Shown piece after piece: positions 59,801 to 64,000 of a stretch of 64,000 nucleotides of DNA. The notes beneath the pieces were generated by a model. It had not been told where the DNA came from, ran no database searches, and saw only the letters and a list, made by a program, of their open reading frames with translations. The position numbers and the translations under genes were made by a program. Source of the stretch: Scleropages formosus (lineage: Eukaryota > Chordata > Actinopteri > Osteoglossiformes > Osteoglossidae); contig NC_041827.1 of assembly GCF_900964775.1 (NCBI RefSeq), positions 5,357,501 through 5,421,500 on the forward strand. Reading direction: 5' to 3'. How positions within the stretch are numbered: the stretch's first letter is position 1; each line of letters starts with the position of its first letter.

Positions 59801-62800
59801 AGGCAACAGCTCTAATAACCTACTGTGTCCATGTTGTGTTTAACAAGTTCCAAATATGAAAGTTTTAGCCTTACTCACCCCAGGCTTAAAGGCAGGCAGC
59901 CCAAGCCCTACTCCAATAGTGGCTTTGCTAGGGTTGACAAGAGAGTTGTAGTGAATATTACGATGGTAGCTAACTCTGATTGGTTCATCATTGTTTTGAT
60001 AGATGCCATGGAATGTGTTGATTGGCTCTGGAATTACAAAGTGGGGGGAAAAGATAAAGATTAAAAAAAAAAAAAGTTCAGGTTTTTTTATTATTCTTTA
60101 TGACATCCAACTGTACATATAATACTGATATGAACAGCATTAGTTTAGATATTATATTTCTTAAAAAACATTACAAAATTATAAATTCTTTCAACAAACC
60201 TGTGCTATACTGGTAAACCTCCACTGGACGATTATACATCTCAGCCATTGCCTGCATCTCAATGTGGTTGCCATGACAGTTGTTTTTCCTCTTCCGATTG
60301 ATATATGTAGTGAAGTCTTCAGTGACATAATTTGAGAAATAATCTGCATTTTTCATCTGTAATTGAAAAGCATGTATTATGTCCACTGCAAATGAGTAAA
60401 ATGTGGATCAATTTTTCAAGTGAAACATTCCACTGAATTTGTTTCCTGTAACATCTCACCAGATAATCCATACAGTGTTTTCTGACCAAATCATGCATAT
60501 CTTGGTCCCCATAAACTTGATCAGCTGAGAAAAAAAAAAAAAAATGCATTTATTTAATTAACCTTGTAAAAATAACTCTTCCACCTTGGACAGATTTATT
60601 TTTTCTATCTCTGAGCATTTAAGTTGACAAAAGTCTCAATATTAAACATAGATTAAAGTCTTGTGCTGTATAAAAGTACCAGGAAAAACCACAGCAATTA
60701 CATTAAGAATGGTATAATCAGTAATATTTGCAGATATGACCAAATCCAACATCAATTTCAACTTAGAACATTAATGCACCACTCAAAAAGGGCATTTTCA
60801 GTTCTGATTAGTACTGAAGTTATTACCTGTGTTCATTTTTAAAACCAAGTAATCATTTTTTGTTCAAAGAAAAAAACAGTGGACATTAAGATCTTGATTC
60901 CACCTACCAACAGCTCTGAAAAGACACGCTCCATCCTCCTTCATCTTCTTGATGACAAACCCTTTCTTTTCTCGCAAGGCTTTCTCAAACCACTCCTCCT
61001 GCTACGAAACAGAGGACAGCACTCTAGAAAACCGATATACTCCGCAATAATGTTAGGTTTAATTTTAAGTGTTGTGTTACTGTTAGAAATCAAAAATGTT
61101 AGTCTGTTTTATAAAAGAAAGCACCATGAACCTATGTTTATTTTAATCTGAGAAAGATTTCTATTACAAAAAATTAACCTTAAAACCTGTGTGGATCATA
61201 GGGTACTCCCAGTTACCTAAGCAGATAATTTAAAAAATAAAAAAAATGACAACTATTACCAAACAAATCAAATGTCTCAGTTGTATAAAGCAGATTTTGA
61301 TTATTTGAGTTACAAGAGTTAAATGTTATGGCTATTTAATTACTTAATGGACATTCAGTTTTACTGATTTACAGAGTTGAATATTTCACTGGACAAAATA
61401 AAATTAACTTCCAACACTTAAATTACAATTGCTGGAGCCAAACTATCTTCAGGTTACAAGACTATGCCTTTATCCACAGCATTATATAGACTTAGTAGTT
61501 TCTTATGACTAAATAGGAGTTAATAAAAATAAATAAAAAAAAAAAAACATTACTTCCAGAAACAAACTATTGCAATGTACATTAAAATCGATTAACTGCA
61601 CATACAATATGGAAACTATTACAATGGTGTAACTGATAATCCAGAAGATCACCAGTTGTGATGGCAACAGCTGTCAAAAGCGTGGAACTTCCGGACCATG
61701 AAAAAGTCCAGCAAACACATAAGGAACAAAGGAGAACCATATAATGGAAACACTTTCCATACCGCTGCTGTCTTTCCATGCAACACTGGAACTGTAGGCC
61801 ACACAAAAGCCACAAACCTGTGGCGACAACAAACGTCACCGGGACGCACAGATGACACTTGAGTAAAGCAGATAGAAAGAGTTGCTGAAGTGTCATCTTA
61901 CAGGAGCTCGGCAATGATCTATATTACCGGAAAAAAACACTGCATATCTTACAGGGATTCAAGCAATGCATTTTGGTAGCAGTCAAAGCTGCTGTTTTTT
62001 GGACCCAAACGTGGCAAGTTTGAATCCCACCTCCAGCTGTAGTACCCTTGAGCAAGGTACTTACCCTAAATTACTCCAGTACAATGACCCAGTTGAATAA
62101 ATGGTTAAAAGACTGCAAGTTGCTTTGGAGAAAAGTGTCAGCTAAATGAATACATGTAAATGTGAATAAACATTTGACTAAGGTGGATTTTCACATGCAG
62201 CACATGTGATGCGCAGTAGACAGAGGTGCATCAGCACATCCTGTGCCCTGACAGCTGGAAGGTTCCCGATTCAAACCACAATCCACCCTTCGATCAAGGT
62301 CCTTACCCCACGCTGGTACATACATTTACTTATTTAGTAGCTCCAAAGTGACTTCCCATGAACTCTATGTAGTGTTATCAACCCACACACCAAGGTGACT
62401 TACACTGCTAGATACACTACTTACACTGGGTCGCTCATACCTACATCAGTGGAACACACTCTCTCTGACAATCACACACTATGGGGGAACCTGAACAGCA
62501 TGTCTTTGGACTGTGTGTGGGAGGAAACCAGAGCACCCGGAAGAAACCCACGCAGACACGGGGAGAACATGCAGACTCCACACAGACTGAGCGGGGATCG
62601 AACCATGTCCTCTTGGCGCACCACCAGGCGCTGTGCCACCTAAGAATACCTGGGTAAAATGAACTTGTCACCTAACAGCTAATAGTAATAATGGTACAAT
62701 AACATGATGATGAGGCCATAACGAATAATAATAAAGTAAGCTAACTTAGTGTGTACGTGTGAGTGTGAGCGCGCGCGCTGCAGACGTGTCCGCCGCACCT

Positions 62801-63350
62801 GCTCGGCTGTCGTCGGATCGATGGCCTGCAGTCTGGCCGCGTTCTCGTACTCGTCCTCGCTGTTGTTTCCGGCTCCTTCCTCCGGCTCGGGGCAGCTGGG
62901 GGTACCTCCACCAGCCGCGCTGCCCCCGACTACGACGCCGGACACTCCCCCGGTACACACCGTCTGTCGCCGCCTCTTGCTCAGCCCAGGCCCGGAGCAG
63001 CAGCTGCCGACCCCGGCGCTGCTCGAGAGCTCCCCGCGAACGCCCACCACACACGACACACCCGTGCCGCCGCTCCCGTCGCCCGGTCTGGAAGGCGACG
63101 CCGGTCCCACGGGCTGAGGAGAGGCCTGCTGAGACCGCGGGTTAGCCTCGCTTCGCCTATCCTCCCTGGAGGACGGAGGGGCGGCTTGGTAGGACCAGGG
63201 TGGCGGAGAGGCTCTGGGCCTCACTCCTACTCGCGCTCCATGCTGGTGAGGGAGGGAATGGGAGTCCGAACAGGTCCGGCGGTCCGCCTCGTCGGGGTGA
63301 TCCGATACTCCGACCGTCGAGCTCGGCTTCTTCTTCGGTAGAATCGTCAT
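56851..63350 (-). CDS. otud5: OTU domain-containing deubiquitinase 5 (OTUD5/DUBA)
   Basis: A cysteine-protease deubiquitinase of the OTU family; in mammals it trims ubiquitin chains from TRAF3 and other targets and limits interferon signalling. Minus-strand exons are 62799-63350, 60908-61001, 60460-60524, 60200-60356, 59879-60027, 59239-59424, 58516-58723, 58201-58317 and 56851-56972. They give 549 aa (human 571) with every phase consistent. The start [11 protein letters not shown] matches the family. The N-terminal region is Pro/Ser/Gly-rich. The activating phosphosite motif NSEDEYE is at about S164. The OTU domain has catalytic D207 and C210 ([10 protein letters not shown]) and H315 (RNIHYNS). 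The helix [16 protein letters not shown] follows. The C-terminal ubiquitin-interacting motif is [20 protein letters not shown]. The GTSAV segment before EPINTFHG in one human isoform is absent. Introns hold SINEs and a MITE. OTUD5 is X-linked in humans; whether this is the a or b fish copy is unknown. Confidence 0.97.
57240..57380 (+). repeat. SINE group D fragment in otud5 intron 8
   Basis: It shows 'gtatagtgtttagagctgcc', 'ccctgattcaaatctcacc' and 'taccttcacattataag', a diverged group D copy without a clear tail. Confidence 0.5.
57401..57995. mobile_element. Non-autonomous pogo/Tigger-like MITE in otud5 intron 8
   Basis: The left end begins CAGGTAGTTGTCCACTTAGG. The reverse complement of the right end begins CAGGTGGTTCTCAATTTATG. 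Both sides are flanked by TA (57399-57400 and 57996-57997), the target duplication of this superfamily. At 595 bp it has no transposase. Its ends differ from those of the copy at 7368, so it is a separate family. Confidence 0.75.
59640..59830 (-). repeat. SINE group D copy in otud5 intron 5
   Basis: The plus strand has 'cacttttttccaaaatag', 'caatttatacagcag', 'cttgcttaagtgcac' and GGGATTTGATCCCTGG, the group D order reversed. It ends about 50 bases from the otud5 exon 5 donor. Confidence 0.6.
61975..62160 (+). repeat. SINE group D copy in otud5 intron 1
   Basis: It has 'caagtttgaatcccacctcc', 'gtagtacccttgagcaagg', 'ttactccagtacaatgaccc', and the tail 'gctttggagaaaagtgtcag' with 'ctaaatgaatacatgtaaa'. 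It is well preserved. Confidence 0.78.
62316..62640 (-). repeat. SINE group B copy in otud5 intron 1
   Basis: The plus strand shows the tail ('ttacttatttagtagctcc', 'agtgacttcccatgaactc') and the body ('ggaggaaaccagagcacc'), and ends 'caggcgctgtgccacc'. It has small internal deletions. Confidence 0.75.
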
Positions 63351-64000
63351 ACTTGTCTAGTTAGCTAGACACCGCGAGTAGTCTATGGCAGGCGGCGAAC
63401 GAGTCCTCGTTTAAAACAGACGACGCCGACGGGCTGTGTGAAGAATGGAACCCTAATGCGCATCCTTCGCCAGAACACAGATTTCACATAATCTGTGACT
63501 CCTACTGCCTCTGTTTCATGGCATCCGCGGCTCAGGCAACAGAAATAAACCAGGCAGCTCCTTCCAAAACATCAACACACAATTTACGAGAATGTATGAC
63601 GTGACTTCCCGTTGCGACCCCACGCTGTCAGGAAAGGTCGTGTTCGCCACCTCAGGCGCCGCTCACATGCTGCGCCGATCGCGTTCCAGATCCTTCGAAT
63701 ATGTCGCTCTGCGTGAGCAGCCGCGCAGTTACGCTCGGTCGTCGACTCACTGCCTGTCATCAGTCAAAGAGATCCTTTGAGAAAGAGAGGTGTCAACGAT
63801 GGCCCAGGTGCATCGCGACGTGACGTACTGACCCCCAGTTTGGCTGTTTGAAAATCCACCTGTAATACAAACAGATACCAAAATATAATGTTAAAAATAG
63901 TGCATCTGAAGCTTGCAACTTTAATGTATAAATGCAATGAAAAATGTCTAAATACCAGAATATTATTTAACCATTTATGAGGGAGTCACAGTGTCTTTAT
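63351..64000. other. otud5 promoter region and upstream sequence
   Basis: Moderately CpG-rich DNA for about 470 bases above the otud5 start, then AT-rich sequence to the window end. No TATA box, second gene or repeat was recognised. A short open frame at 63592-63780 matches nothing I know. Confidence 0.45.

Noticed and set aside
1-64000. Looked for CRISPR arrays, operons, prokaryotic promoters, LTR retroelements and known microRNA hairpins
   Set aside because: The regular repeats seen are microsatellites and SINEs, the genes are spliced, and no LTR pair, retroviral protein or known microRNA seed sequence was recognised by eye.

Overview
The window is vertebrate nuclear DNA, almost certainly from a teleost fish. 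The genes are intron-rich with canonical GT/AG junctions and short exons. They encode recognisable vertebrate proteins, and the DNA between them is packed with tRNA-derived SINEs, LINE remnants, small DNA transposons and microsatellites. The SINE style would suit an early-branching teleost such as an osteoglossomorph, but that is inference and cannot be proven from the window. No bacterial features, CRISPR arrays, LTR retroelements or viral fossils were recognised.

Seven protein-coding genes can be read from their exon structure. In order: the 3' part of gpr153 (+; last 13 bases of one exon, then exons at 1591-1775 and 9561-10316); a hes3/her3-type bHLH repressor (-; 15385-16683, 4 exons, 214 aa); an intact taste receptor type 1 (T1R) gene (-; 25917-32381, 6 exons, 826 aa); rer1 (-; 36017-39615, 6 coding exons, 196 aa, with a 5' untranslated exon near 42293-42470); tardbp, encoding TDP-43 (+; 47604-49917, 5 coding exons, 409 aa); cenps (-; 53168-55060, 5 exons, 133 aa); and otud5 (-; 56851-63350, 9 exons, 549 aa). 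For the six complete genes the exon lengths and phases add up to open frames without internal stops, so I regard them as functional.

GPR153, HES3, TAS1R1, RER1, TARDBP and CENPS all lie on human 1p36, so most of the window is a conserved 1p36 block. OTUD5 is X-linked in humans and is the outlier. The genes do not form one pathway: an orphan GPCR, a Notch-family repressor, a taste GPCR, an ER/Golgi retrieval receptor, an RNA-binding splicing regulator, a kinetochore/Fanconi histone-fold protein and a deubiquitinase.

The space between genes holds at least three tRNA-type SINE groups. Group A is about 200 bp with clear 12-15 bp target-site duplications. Group B is about 330-380 bp. Group D is shorter and shares its 3' tail with group B. 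There are also two pogo/Tigger-like DNA elements, L1/Tx1-like and L2-like LINE fragments, a young-looking poly(A) retro-insertion in a cenps intron, and an unclassified 546-bp element with inverted GTGTCAC ends. The most notable points are a pure (TG)20 tract just inside the first coding intron of the TDP-43 gene, a frame-proven GC-AG intron in rer1, an intact T1R gene of uncertain subtype, and an altered TDP-43 low-complexity tail. No wholly new biological system is evident.
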